Below, in pieces: positions 45,051 through 58,304 of a stretch of DNA of 64,000 nucleotides. The translations under genes and the position numbers were made by a program. How positions within the stretch are numbered: position 1 is the first letter of the stretch; each line of letters starts with the position of its first letter. This DNA is from Geosiphon pyriformis (taxonomy: Eukaryota; Glomeromycota; Glomeromycetes; Archaeosporales; Geosiphonaceae), in NCBI GenBank assembly GCA_016748015.1, contig JAAOMT010000129.1, positions 472,328 through 536,327 on the forward strand, read 5' to 3'. The notes under the pieces are model-generated. The model worked only from the letters and a program-made list of their open reading frames with translations, searched no databases and was not told where the DNA came from.

Positions 45051-48000
45051 ATAATTATAAAAATTTAGCAAAACCAAATTTAATTTAAATAATAAATATT
45101 AATTATTTAAATATATTATTATAATATTAAAAATTAAAATATATTTTAAAGTCAATATAATTGTTTATAATTCTATTAATATAGAAAAAACTAAACCACT
45201 TATTTTAATATTAATAATTATATTTAAATTAGCAAAAAATACAGTAGTATTATAATTTATCTTAAGTATACTCAATTTTTTTAAAAAGTTATTTGTATAA
45301 ATATTAACAACTTCTAAGTCAATATTAAACAAACTTTTTTTTACTACAAAAAAATTACTAAAACTATATATATTAAAAAAACAAAACTAATTACTTAATA
45401 ATAAGATAACACAATTAAATACTTTAATATTTAAGTAATTAATTACTAATTTAAACCAATTAGAAACTAAATCTTTAAGATTAAGTTTTTTCTAATAATA
45501 AAAATTAACAAATTACTAATAAATAAAAATATTTTTTATTTTCTAATTAATAAAAATAGTTATTATTTTTTTATTGTTTATTAAAATATTATTAATTTCA
45601 AAAAATTTATTTACAATATTTAAAATATTAAGTAATAGTCTAATTATTTTTTAGCTAAATTGTATTATTAACAAAAATATTAGCTGTTAAGTAAAAAGTC
45701 AAACCAGTTTAATTTTTAATTCTGCCAGTCTTAATAACAAACTTAGTATTAATATAATAATCATACAAAGTTTTATGTCTCTTTATTTTACACAAAAATA
45801 AATCATAAAAAAATTTTCAAAATAATAAAAAAAAACTTTACTTTAATTTAAACTATTATATACTTAATATTTATTTATTAATTCATAATTTGTTATAATT
45901 TAATTAATTTTATTATTGTGTATATTACTAAAAAACCTAATTAATTTTTTACTTATTTTTATTTTAACTAAATTATTTCTTAAATAATATTAATTAATAA
46001 AATTATAAACTTTGTATATATTTTATAAGACCAGCCAAAATTCACAATTTTTTTTTCAAAGTATTTTCTATGACAAAATTTACTGTAAAAATTAAAATTA
46101 AGTTAAAATACTTTCTAATACAAAAAAATTATTATTGCAAAAACATTAAACTTATTATACTAAAAAATTTTATTAGAAAAAATCTTAAAAAAAATTTTTT
46201 AAGCAGTTTTAATTAAAAAAATTGGTTTAATATTAGTCAAAACTTTTTTTATTTATAAAATTTAAAAATTATAGACATTTAAGCTTCTTTTTAACATTTA
46301 TTAATAATATTAAACAGATTAATAGTCTTTTTATTTAACAAGTTTTTAATTACATTTATTATTTTTTTATATTTAACAGATTTTATTATTCTTAAAAAAA
46401 GCACTATTATTAAATAAACTAAAAACAAATATTATTAATATTATAAATTAAAAATATTATTTAAGATTGTTTTTTTATTTAATTTTCTATAATCATATTT
46501 ATTTTTAATTTAATCTTACCAAAAACCAAAACCAATTTATTTTTAATAATTAAGTAATTTAAACCTATTTTATAAAATAAATATTCTAATATATTTTTAA
46601 TAATATAATTCTTATTAATAGCAAACCTTTTTATTTATTTGATAATAATAGATTTAATTTTAGACTTTTTAATCTTTTAAGACTTAACAAATTTAAACAC
46701 ATAATAAAATTTTTTTATATCAAATGAAATAAATTTAACATTATTATAATAGATACTTAAATTTAACAAAGCCTAAATACTTAAAGCTTTATTATTATTA
46801 AAAAACATACAATAATATATCAAAAAACAAACTTATTATTAAGTCTTAATTTTAATAAGATAATAATTTTTAAAACCAAAATTTTTAACTTATAAAATCT
46901 AAATAAAATTATTATCAAGTTTTTTAAACTATATTTTAACAAATACTTTATTTATTAAGAAATACATAATCTTTTAAATAATATTTTACATTGTATTTAA
47001 ATTTAATAATCTTTTTACAATAGAAAACTTATTAAAATACATAATAACAGTAGTTAATATAATATTTTTAAAACAGATCTACTTAAAATTATTAGTATTT
47101 TTAATATTAAACTTTTATTAATTTTTGTTAATTTGTTTTTTAAAAAAAATCAATTATATATATTTAGCAAGTTACTTAAATTTATTAAAACAAAAACAGT
47201 TTAATAATTAGTATTAAAATACTTTTTAATATTTAAAACATTATAATTAATTATAATATTAATAAAATTTACAAAAATTAATACATAATTAATTGTTTTT
47301 TAGTTTTTTTAGAATTTTTATATGTAAAAAACTTAGTATTAAAATTTTTTAACAAAGAATTAACCAAATTTAAATCAATATACTTCTTAAAACTAGCACT
47401 TTTTTAAAAACTATCTTCATTAAAATTACTTCTTAAGATTATAAATAAAGATTTATTTATAGTTTTAACAATTAATAAATTAATTTTTTTAATTTAAGCT
47501 AAGCATATAATTAAAACAACATTAATATAAAACTTTAAAACAATAACCAAAAGTTTGTTTCTAAAAAGCAGTTTAATTAACAAAAACCAATTAGCAATTT
47601 TTAAAAACAATTGTTTATAATAATTTTAATATCAAAACTTAAGCAATTAAATTTTAAATTAGAGATATAAATTTAAATATTATTAAACTTATTCATAATT
47701 TAAGAACAAATTTTACTTTTTAATTTTGTTTTAATAATAATAAAAATCAAATTATTTATTTTTTTATATTATCTAACAAAATTTTTTTGCTTTTTAAAAT
47801 TTTTTTTTTTTTTATATTATATATAACAATTTTTTAAATAAAACTGATTATTAAGAAAATAAAAAATAAATTACACCAAAAATTAGAACTAAATTATTAA
47901 TTTTGGTTATCAAATTTATAATAAATTTAAATAAATTTTTTATTTATATTTTTATTTTAATTAAATTTAAAAACACCAAAAAATTAAACACAATTATAGT

Positions 48001-49400
48001 TTTAGTATTAATAACTATACTTAAATTTTTTTTATTAATATATATTTTACTTAATTTTGTAATAAAAAAGTTATTAATGACTAATATTTAAAATTAAAAA
48101 ACCATTAATATAAATATATTTAACTTTTTAACCAATTTATCAATCTGTTTTACAAAATTAATAAAACTGTATTCTAAATCTTAAATTCATATTATTATGT
48201 ATTAACAGAAAAAATTTAACTTTAAAAAAAAATTAAAGCCAGTTAAAATACCAAAAAATACTTAAAAATAAATATTACTAATAATTAAGACCCAAGTTTT
48301 TTTATTAAAAAACATTAGATAAGAAATAAATATCTGTTTTTATATATATATATATATTAAATATTGTTTATTAACTATTGTAATTAGCTTTTTAATACAA
48401 TTAATAATATTTTTACTAAATAAGTATTTAAATAAAATATGATTATTTTTACTATACTTAATATATTATATAATAAACAAATTAGTTTAACACAAATTTA
48501 TATTTTTAAAAACTGAAATTAAATTAACAGTAATATTTTTGGCTTTTTTGAATTTAAACAAACAATAATACAATAAATACAAACATATAACATTGAATTA
48601 CAATTAATTAAACATGTTTTTTTACTATAAAAAACTAATAAATTAAACAAGTTATAAATAATAATATTAATTAAAAAAATATATAATAAAGTTTAGTAAT
48701 AATTTTTAAAATCTTATATTTATTTGTTAATATTAGTTTTGATTATTTAAACAGAATTTTTTCTTATAAAAACAAATTATTTAAAAACAATTAAATTAGT
48801 AATATTTGTATTCTTAAATTTTACTAATATTTTTTGCCACAAATTAATAAGTTGTAATTTGATTAACACAATCTTATCAAACTTAAAAAAAACTAATTTT
48901 ATAGCTAATTTGAAAAAATTTACAAAAATTTTCTTAATAATTATTTTTCAATTTATGTAATTGTTAATTTTTTGAAATTAAAATTCACCAAAATTTTTTT
49001 ACCAATAACTTAATTTTTAATTTGGTTCAAACTTAATTCAAAAGTAAATATTAATTAAATTATGTTATAAAATTTTGAAAAAATAAAAGTTCTTTTAAAA
49101 TTATTTATTTGGTAAAAAAGTTTCTTAATAATTTTTAATTTTTTGTTTGATTTTTTATCTGTAATTACTAATATATTAATATTTAATACAAATAATTTCA
49201 CCAATTTAAAAACTTTTTATTTAAAAACTTGGAATTTTATACTTACTAATTTTAATAAGAAAAAATCTGAAATATTATTATTATTTATATTATTAATTAG
49301 AAACAAATAAAATAATTTTAACAAATTATAAATTATGATACAAGTTTATTATAGTGTTATATTATTTATATTTTTATTATTTTTTAATCTATCTAGATTT
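45050..49400 (-). mobile_element. AT-saturated LINE relic, minus strand
   Basis: Colinear with L1 and L2. 45.4-45.7 kb matches the YxDD region of RT (1700-1990 in L1). 45.78-45.85 kb matches 2060-2140. 46.02-46.13 kb matches 2318-2410 (gaccagccaaaattcacaa against gaccagccacagctctcgg). 47.3-47.5 kb matches the endonuclease (34.46-34.70 kb in L2), and the ORF1 part follows to about 49.4 kb. At 47363-47446 against 34551-34640 the differences are mostly C-to-T and G-to-A. No open frame remains. Confidence 0.8.
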
Positions 49401-49506
49401 ACATAATGAGTTTTTTTATAATTAAGTTTTTTAAATTTTTAATATTTAAAACTCTATTAATACTACTTATTTTACTTTTATTTGTTTCTTTATAGCTTAT
49501 ATATAT

Positions 49507-52500
49507 ATATATATATTTTTTATTTGTTTAACGAGTGAGGTCCAAACACTACCTAGTACAATACATTATACAAGTGATCTAAACCAGGCGTGAATCATGC
49601 TCTTTCTACACGTGACCAGTCACTCAGACTAGTCAGGACAACACTAGGCACTTATATGCACTAAGACCAAGTTACCTATACCTGAAAAGAATAAACTAGA
49701 TCTACAAAACCCAAAACCAATACCATTTGCATCAGTGATACCCAATAATCTAACCACATTGGATGAGAGTACTGAAGAAAGACCAGAAACCAAGACAGGA
49801 ATAGAGCCATCACGTGGGATCAAGCCACCCTTCTCCATAACAGCTCTGTGTTTCACACAAACCAGCCAAATATTATCACAGAATGCAAGACAAAAATCAC
49901 GCACAAATGCCACAATATTCTGAGCCGCCGTTTTAGAGTCCTTGAAAACAGAAAAAGATTCACAATATCATTCATTGAAAACAAAGTCCTTACATATAGC
50001 CACACCAACAACAGCATTGGAAGTGCAAGCAGAAAGTGACTGCGAAACACATGAAATCGAGTAAGATAAACCTGAGCGCGTTTCCCAAACAGATGCATGA
50101 GTGTTCATCAACTGAGCATGATCACCAGCATCGAATGGGCACGAAAACACATGATCTGAAATTTCAACATCACCACAGAACAAACACATTACACTGGGGT
50201 ACCCCTTATCATAAAGATGCTTTCGCACAGCAACAGGAAGACGATGATACAATGCCTTCATAAAATATGTTCGATAACCAGCAGTATGTGCACTAGTGAA
50301 ACCAGCGGCCAAATGAGAGTCCGGATGCCACACCGAACATAATCTGACCCAATCAACATTAACACGTAGGCTGTTCACCAATACCCAAGAACCAGAACCG
50401 ACCTCCCAATATGCATGGTGAATAGAGTGGAAAACATCACGAACAAAATGCCTAGAATTACCAGAAACCACAGTACCGCCAGTCTTGAGAAAATGTTCAT
50501 TGATCCTGTGAGAAAGATGCACACTAGAAAATGCAGCAGCCCTAGCCAAAGTGTCAGCACACTCATTGCCCAAGACTCCAGAGTGACCTCTAACTTTAAT
50601 CCAATCAACATCCAAATTTTTGCGACAAATGACATTAGAAATATGGTGGTGTTTGACCCAACAGCTATTCCTGAAATCTGGACACTCCAACATTAACTCT
50701 GACCTGCATGCATCCAAAGCGGCCTGGCTGTCCGAAAACAGATTAATCGAACGAGAAGGAGGGACACACTCGAAAGCCAAAGTAATGGCCTGCAGTTCCG
50801 TCATGGTAGAAGAAACCAAACCAGAAACTTCCACACCTAAATCCAAATCAACGTTCTCAAAAAAAACAGTGGCACCAGCTTTCATACCAAGAGTACCCAG
50901 CCCACACAAAGAACCATCCATAAACACAGAAAGGTGATCGGAATTAACCTCCAACAAGCGATTGCAAACAACATCAAACTCGCAAGACTCAAGTATGTCA
51001 GATGAGTCAATATTCAGTGGCAAAAGAAAACAAATGGGAGATGACCCAGAACCAGACAAAAAGTGAACAGCAGCATTGAACCAATTAGGAATCGGGCCCC
51101 GAGAGTTCAGTCTCTTCCACTGCTTGAAAGTCCTCCATTCGAAAACAGAACCAGTTCGATCATGAAGCTGCTCAACAAAGGCAATTCCATATCACCGAAG
51201 TGAAGAGACACATTTATAAAAAGCTAACTCACCAAGAACAATAGACATTGGGGTCCCCTTTTGAAAACGAAAAACATTGGTCACGAGACCACCCAGAAAG
51301 AGGTCGCAACCCAAAAAAATCCAGATAACACCAGCCAAAAAATTATTCAAAGAACTGACATTAATACGAAAAGGGAAAAGCAGGGGGTGATAAGGGCGCC
51401 AGCTGAGAATCTGTAAATCATGAGACCTATGCGCAAACAGGTGGCCCAAAATACCCACAGAATTGGCAAAACAAACAACAGCAGCTGACTTGCTCTCGGT
51501 CTGGACTTGCTCAAAAGATTTCAACCCGTACAGAGAAGGATGATAAATAGCATCATTGAGAAAGTCGAGCGGCAAGCCAGATTTGGACTTCAAACCTTTA
51601 TGAATCATAGCGTCCTATTTTGCACACACACTAATAGGAACAAAACTAAACTGAGTTCTGTAGGCAATTATGGGGTAAAGAACCACTGACACCAAATACA
51701 AGAACTGCTTATCAGATATAGCCTTTCTCAGAACAAGGTTGGTGAAAAATCAGACATCCGAGCATGCCTTAGCCAAGCTAGGCTTCGACAAACCCTCAGT
51801 AGACAGAAAGATACCCAGATACTGATGAGGCTCCCCCCTTTTGGCTATCAAAATAGGCAAACCACTGATCAACAAATGAGGGCTGGAAACTCTGCAATTA
51901 ATGGGAATGGCCACTGTTTTGTCATTATTGATCGAAATGTCATTGACTCGAAAAAACTCACTAGCAACATTGAAAATATGTTGGGTGGTAGCCTGGCTGC
52001 TACCAATCCAAATTGTATTGTCGACAAAAGCATCAGCAGTAAGGAAAGAAGTCAAACCAGCCCGAGATTCAACGCGACCAGTGTTGGCAACAAAACAAGA
52101 GTCTAACCTGTATCCACATACACTTTCTTGTCTCTTGACTTCACACAAAAGAGGATCATAAAATATGTGCCAGAGAAGAGGAGAAAACACCTCTCCTTGA
52201 TCCAAACCATTATGTACCCGATATTCATTAGTCAACCCAAAATCTGTCATAACTCTGTTAACCCAATCATTGTGGATGCTACCAAAAAACCGAATGAATT
52301 TGTTACACATTTTTATTCTGACCAAGCTCTTCCTTAGATGCTTCCAGCCAACCAAATCATAAGCCTTTCGCATGTCTTGCAAGACCAACCACAGCTCTCA
52401 GTTCTTTTCCAAAGCATCCTCAACAACCAATCCAATAGCGAAAATAGGAGACTGCGTGGTCATGCCTTTTAAAACAGAAAAATTATCCCCCCTCAGAATG

Positions 52501-53311
52501 TCAAAAACACTACAAGCTGATGAAATTCTGTCCAAAAGCACTTTAGAAAGGATTTTGTGAGCCGTCTCAACCAAAGCAATAGAACGGGTATTCATGAAAA
52601 CACCCTTCCACTTATATGGTTTGGGGATTATCGACACCCAAGCCTCTTTTCAAGGCCCAGGAACAGATTCACACTCCAAGCAAACATTCAAAAGCACTAA
52701 AAGCATATCCAAAACTGATTTGTCACAGTGTTTCCACAACTCATTCGAAATACCAAAGAGACCAGCTGCTTTCTTATCAGGCAGGTTCGAAACGACATTA
52801 GACATTTCATCAAAATCAATTAGACTTATTACACCAGAAAAAGCGTCATCAAAAACATACTCTAAAGGCTAATATTGGTGATTCCAGACACCAGTAACAT
52901 CAGAAACTACATTGCGCTTCCTAGTCTATCCCTCCATAACTGCATTTACTTTGGCCTTTACCAGAGCGGGCTCCAAAACCAACTCATCATCAACAACCAG
53001 ATAATCCAAAGTTACTTTGTGAAAAGGACGTTCCAATACACTCCTAATAGTGTGACTTTTGTCCAATTCAAAACTCTCCATCCTCTTATCTATCACTGAT
53101 CTGATTTGAGATTCCCTAACTCACACCGCTTCCGACATTTTGGATGCACAATAAGACTTTTTGACCACAGACAAAACTGACCGAATAGCATTGAAGTGGG
53201 AACCTGATAGGAAGAGAGACTTCACCGCAGAAGCATTAACCGAATCCAACTCTTCTCACCTGTCGAGCAAGGATGCAAACTTCACAGCAGAATCCATATG
53301 AGATGCTCTAA
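49507..53311 (-). mobile_element. LINE copy L3, 5'-truncated
   Basis: Runs from the LINE 3' end (49525-49640, same untranslated end as L2) to the RT N-terminal linker, where it stops at about 53311 at the equivalent of L1 position 3240. The low-complexity string CTTATATATAT lies at 49496-49506 and 53312-53322 and may be the target duplication, though its simplicity limits the evidence. Same subfamily as L1. Confidence 0.85.
49644..53300 (-). pseudogene. LINE ORF2 of L3 (RT, RNase H, zinc motif), broken
   Basis: RT fragments at 52637-52398 and 52388-51750 carry NTRSIALVETAHKIL, LVLQDMRKAYD and LDQGEVFSPLLW. The YxDD box reads AFVDNTIW: the second catalytic Asp is Asn (codon 52017-52019), whereas L1 lost the first. 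51608-51192 is the thumb. 51059-49968 (363 aa open) holds RNase H (VFMDGSLCGLGT, ELQAITLAFE, FSDSQAALDACRSE, KVRGHSGVLGNECADTLAR) and the zinc motif CLFCGDVEISDHVFSC. The final part is at 49913-49644. RNase H here looks chemically intact, unlike RT. Confidence 0.88.
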
Positions 53312-53322
53312 CTTATATATAT

Positions 53323-53377
53323 TTAAAATAATAATATTTAAAGTCTTTAAAGCTAAAAAACCAATTAATAAATTAAC

Positions 53378-53423
<46 letters not shown>

Positions 53424-54230
53424 CTGAGTTTTTTTATCTTTCTATTAATATTTTTATATATAAATATAAATAAAAATTAATTTTTTTAATATTTAAACAT
53501 AATTTTTACTAATTTTTTTTGTTTAAAGCATTAATAAAAAAGTTTATTGGTTCTATTACTTTAAAAAATTAATATTTATGAAAATAATTGTAAAAAAAAA
53601 GATATTAAAAACCCAAAATAAAATTAAAAAAAACTTTAAATTTTTATTATAATATAATAATCTATAAAAAAAAAGTTTAATTTATGTTGTTATAATTATA
53701 TTTTTTATATTTATATATTTATAATTTAATAACAGATATTATTTATATTTTTTAATAAATATTTAGTTTAATATTTTTTATAAAATTAACAAAATATAAA
53801 TTAAAAAATAAATAAATAAAATAAATAAAAATATAAATAAATTAAAATTATTATATTAATTTTATAATTAAAAAAATATTTTTAATTTGAAATAAATTTT
53901 TATAGTTTTAAAAATTTTTATTAAAAAATTAATAATTAAGTTAATAATTATATTAATAATTTAGTTAACAACTTATTTAAAAAATAAAGCTAATATAATA
54001 TTAATAATCAATACATATAATTAAAAAAATTTAATTACAATATTATATTTTTAATTATGTTAAAAAAAGATTTGACAATTATATATTTAAACATATATTT
54101 TTTTAATTTATTATTAATTTTGTCTTTTTATAATATTAATAACAAAATATATTTTATTTTTATTTTTTATTATAATTTGTTTTTAATAATAAACAAAATA
54201 TTTAAGTAATTTTTTGTTTAATATTTGTAA
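53323..54230. other. AT-rich stretch with LTR-C relic near 53920-54040
   Basis: No gene. An ATA/TAA microsatellite sits at the start. Bases 53920-54040 (ttaataattaagttaataatt... ending atcaatacat) resemble the AT-decayed LTR-C array and LTR start seen at 37226-37424, in reverse orientation. Confidence 0.5.
53379..53422. repeat. AAT trinucleotide microsatellite
   Basis: About 14 uninterrupted AAT units. A simple repeat, likely length-variable. Confidence 0.9.
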
Positions 54231-54239
54231 AAAATAAAA

Positions 54240-55922
54240 AAAATAATTTATTTAACAATACAGCAGCTTTGAAACAAAAAACAATTACAGTAATATACAC
54301 TAAAGCCAAAATTAAAAGAGAATCAATTTGATTAATCTTAGATAATGAATTTATTAGAAGTATTATTACTTATTGATTGATGTAATAATTAAAAAAATGT
54401 TAACAGATCTGTTTAAATAGTAATTATAATTACCAATAATATAAAAAAAACATTTATAAAAGAAATTAATAACTTCTTTTTTACTATTAATAGAATTATT
54501 ATTTCAATTAAATTTTTATTATAAATATACTCTAATATTAAACTTTTGTTAAAAATAATTGGCTTTTAAAACCAATGTTAACTTAGATTAGAAAATACAA
54601 GAATTAAAAATTTTTTACTAAAAATAATATACCAGAATACTAGTTACTTGTGATACTTTTAACAAATAATCTGAAAAAGTCCCAAATTTTAAATTCAAAG
54701 AAAAAAAAACCAATTATTAAAATCTACATAATACTTAACTTTTAGTTTAATTGGGCTGAAAAAATAAAAAAACTTTTCGAAACTTTGAAATTATAATTAA
54801 TATTATTATAAGTTGAAAAAATTAGTTATTAAGTTATATTAATATTAACAAATAAACAAACCAACAATTAGTATGTTTTATACTTAAAACCAAAACCAAA
54901 AAAACAACTAGTCTATATTTTACTCAAATATAAGAGTTATAATAAAAAATTTTTATTTATAAAAGCCTATATATTATTTAAAAAAAAATACAAAATATAA
55001 ATATACTACTATTATAAAGCCTATCACTAAAAATAATTTAACTGTTTAAAATAAAATAAAAAATAAAACAACATATTTTGTCTTATATGCAGAAAATTAC
55101 TATTTAAAAAATACAATTAGATTAACATTGCAATAAAAAAAAGAATCTGTAATCAAATTTGCTAATATGCTTTTTCTATTTCTAAAAAAATAAAATATGG
55201 AATACTCTTTACAGTAATTTATAATAGTGCTTTTAACAAACTTTATTATTACTTATATGATGTCAAAATAATATATTAATTAACTATAGTTTTTATTAAT
55301 AGAGAAATCTAAAAAGATGTTTGTTAAATAAAAAAAGCTAAATACATTGAATACATTATAAAATTAGCAAAATTCAATTATAAAGATAAAGTAGAGCTTT
55401 ATTACTTAATTTCTAATCATATTTACTTTTTAAAAAAATTCAAATTTAATAACTAAAACAAATAAATATTCAATTATATAAAAAATATATCATGTTTTGT
55501 GATAATATATAGTGTTTTAAATACTATGCTCTTAATATACTATTACTTATTAAAGATAATTAAAAAAAAATTAAATTTGAAAAAGTTGAAAAAAAATTTT
55601 AATAACTCTAATTTATTTTATCAAAAACCAATTTGCTCTATTACTCAAATACTTTAACAACAATGAACAAAAAATTAAATCAGAAAAGTTCATAAAATTA
55701 ATACAAAATATAATCTTTAATATTCAGAAAAAGATATTTTTATCTTGAAACTAAAAATGCTTATAAAACCAATTCTAAAATTGCTCTTAAAATTACATCA
55801 AAAACAATAATACAAATTGTTTTTCAATTATTATTGGCAAGCAAAGAAATTAATATTAGAAAAAAATTATTAATACAAAAATACTGTTACAATTAAAACT
55901 TATACTTCTTATTAATTATCAC
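54240..55922 (+). pseudogene. AT-decayed protease-dUTPase polyprotein relic of an LTR element
   Basis: Translation gives scattered but ordered matches to a retroelement polyprotein type I recall from Glomeromycotina. LILDNEFIRSII at about 54335-54370 is a decayed retropepsin active site (LILDSGS type). TCDTFNK-stop-SEKVPNFKF follows at about 54645-54700, then a Cys-rich middle part (55000-55200). At about 55690-55915 there is HKINTKYNL...EKDIFILKLKMLIK, fitting the start of a trimeric dUTPase (AGYDL motif) and its later motifs. Many stops. dUTPase would keep dUTP out of the element cDNA. The family assignment rests on memory and is tentative. Confidence 0.5.
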
Positions 55923-55976
55923 ATGTATTAGCCATTGATGTCATATAAATTAACCATACTATTTTTAGATAGTAAT

Positions 55977-56104
55977 CATTGACCTGATCAATGATCTGAC
56001 TGTTGACCTAATCATTAATCTGATCATTGACCTGATCAATAACTTGATCAGTGATCTAACCATTAATCTGATCATTGACCTAGTTGTTGATCTGATCATT
56101 GACC
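55977..56104 (+). repeat. 12-bp tandem repeat, consensus CATTGACCTGAT, 10.7 copies
   Basis: Successive units cattgacctgat, caatgatctgac, tgttgacctaat, cattaatctgat and so on, most with GATC at the unit border. The array ends 12 bases before the TATA box. Likely transcription-factor sites in U3 (inference). Confidence 0.9.
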
Positions 56105-56116
56105 ACTTTTGACAGC

Positions 56117-56124
56117 TATATAAG
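56117..56124 (+). promoter_or_regulatory. TATA box of LTR-C
   Basis: TATATAAG directly downstream of the 12-bp array and upstream of a more GC-balanced segment. The best promoter candidate in this element. Confidence 0.65.
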
Positions 56125-56640
56125 CAATGAATCTCTTAGCTGTAGAAAAACATGTAAGAATTAAAGAAATAAAGAAATAAAATAACAACTTCATTTCAAT
56201 CTTTCTCTTATTGCTAATTTTCTTTTCCCTACCTTCAAGTATCTAAACATCTTAAAGATAAAAGACTACTTGTTGGTATTTACTTATTCTTTTCCTAAAA
56301 CATGTAATTGCAGCATTTAAAGACTATTGAATAAAATGTAACTGAAGAGTACATTTGATACCTGATATTGAATTCTAAGAGTGCTGACATGAGGCATAGA
56401 ATTATACCAAGCATGATCAATTGTTGACAGTATGGACTATTCCTTTACCTTCAAATTTCCTAGTTATCTTTTGAAAAGCATAGCAACTGAGATATTTTAT
56501 GAGACTGATCTCACATATTGAATCTATACTTATTCAATTCACTCTTTGAAGTTGAATTCTCTTTGATTATTTCTATCACCCTACAATTCTGTTCTCCCTT
56601 GCTATCTATTAGCTTGTTACTCCAACCCATAACATAAAAG

Positions 56641-56657
56641 TGGTGCTCCCTGTAAGG
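56641..56657 (+). other. Putative primer binding site of the plus-strand Ty3 element
   Basis: TGGTGCTCCCTGTAAGG, one base different from the site at 41768-41784, placed six bases after the LTR end. Confidence 0.68.
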
Positions 56658-56686
56658 TTGTCAAATTCCACTTTGTTTTTTATTGT

Positions 56687-58206
56687 ATGGGTAATTATTC
56701 ATATCTGCCACAACAATCAGAAGAACACTTTAAAGCACACAACAAAAACAATCTAGACTTTATTGAACTCAATCTTTTGCCCTCCTGCTTGATTTGCTTC
56801 CCCATTGAAGATCAATCCAGTAGACAATTCCAAGATTTTTGGAACTGGTTTCTGAACAAGCATTCAGCTGAAACCTACACAGTCTATACAACTTATTACT
56901 TTGATCAAGCTTATTTTGAAAACAACTTTGGAAAAAGAAACAACAGTATCAATTAGCTCTTATATTCTATAACTTTTAAACAACAGCCCTCTGATTTTGA
57001 ATATTTGAATCATTAAATCCACATTTGAATTGCTGCCCATCAATTAACAGAAACTCCTCTTGAAACAGAAGAAGAAAGCTATCAAACCATTCCTGTTTTT
57101 TATCTCTTTTCAAGTGAATCAGAACACTCTACACAAACAGTTACACCTGAACCAATGGCTCAAAACCCTCTGCAACAAAACATTCTGATCACCCTTCAAG
57201 GTATACAGACTGCTTTAGGACAAAGAAACAACACCCCATTACTATTATTCAGACATGATGCCCAAGATCCAATCGAATGGCTGGATGATTTTAAGAGAGC
57301 TGCCACAACAAACCAATATGATAATAAATACAAGTTCCAAATTGTTGGTGGCTACCTCCAAGGCTCTTCTGCTACTTGGTTTTCACAAGAAACCAATCCC
57401 AATGCTCAACAAAAAATTATTAGATGGGCACCAGCAAATGCTGGAGAAGACAACATCTTTTTCACTATCCAGTTTGAAATAAAATTTAAAACTCCCATCT
57501 TAATCTCAAAATGGCATATGGAATTAGAAAAAAAAACTCAAGGCCCTGGTGAGGTTGTAACAGAATATGCCAAAGCAATAAGAAAACTTATTAAATGGGT
57601 AGACTCTGGAAGAAATTAAACAGAAGAGCAGAAAATACATTCCTTTACAAAAAGACTAAGAACTGATTTATCATATGCTCTTTGGCCTCTCCTGGCTTTA
57701 AAAAATAATCCCACAATGGATATGGCCATTGAACTTGCTCAAAGAATAGAAGACAATTAAAGAATGCATCTAGGATCCACACTTCCAGTTTTTGCTTTTG
57801 CTCTCCAAATGGCTGCTACTTCTTTTGCTGCCCAAACTCAAGACCCAAATGAACAGTTAATAGATAGACTCACAGCTAATTTTGTCCAACTATTAGAACC
57901 ATTAGCCTAAGCAGTCAGAGACAACCAGCAACTCCAAAAACCCAGATTTGAATCTGTTTCAATCAGCTCCAACAACCACCATATCAAAGACAACAAAATT
58001 GTGGCCCCCCTGTATGCTATCACTGTAGACTAACTGGACACTTTTTCAGAGACTGTAACAATCCTCTATTGTCTCTTCCAGCTCCCAGAAATAATGACAT
58101 CCAAAATAACAGATTCAACAATAATAATGTTCCAATTCAAAGACCCAATTATGCCAATATTAATTTCTTTGAAGAGGATCCCTTAGTTGAAGCTATTGTT
58201 TATTAG
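56687..58206 (+). pseudogene. Ty3 gag with CCHC knuckle, stops and a frameshift
   Basis: One frame from ATG 56687 (GNYSYLPQQSEEHFKAH) through a TAG at 56954 to the open block 57155-57619, which contains DPIEWLDDFKRAATTNQYD and YLQGSSATWFSQ, the retrotransposon gag core. A TAA at 57617 follows (RN-stop-TEEQK). After about 57950 the frame shifts and shows the knuckle CYHCRLTGHFFRDC (about 58013-58054). Gag would form the particle and bind RNA. The first stop sits before LLYSITFKQQ and is consistent with a lost Gln codon. Confidence 0.83.
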
Positions 58207-58304
58207 CCTTTAAACTGGTAAGTGCACCTTCAAAGGGTGAGAGTGCAAGCCAACCAGAAGAAAATCTCTTTTATGCTTTTAACCTAACTAATAATGATCA
58301 TAAT

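Larger units (their letters stand above)
55924..56634 (+). repeat. LTR-C, 5' LTR of the plus-strand Ty3 element
   Basis: Start TGTATTAGCC and end CCCATAACA, about 711 bp, followed after six bases by a PBS. U3 carries a 12-bp tandem array (55977-56104) and then a TATA box TATATAAG at 56117-56124. The left end is supported by the decayed mirror copies near 37424 and 54040, which also start at this point. Confidence 0.75.

Noticed and set aside
55980-56105. Centromeric or telomeric repeat
   Set aside because: The 12-bp array is only 128 bases and lies inside an LTR in front of a TATA box, with decayed copies in other LTR relics.
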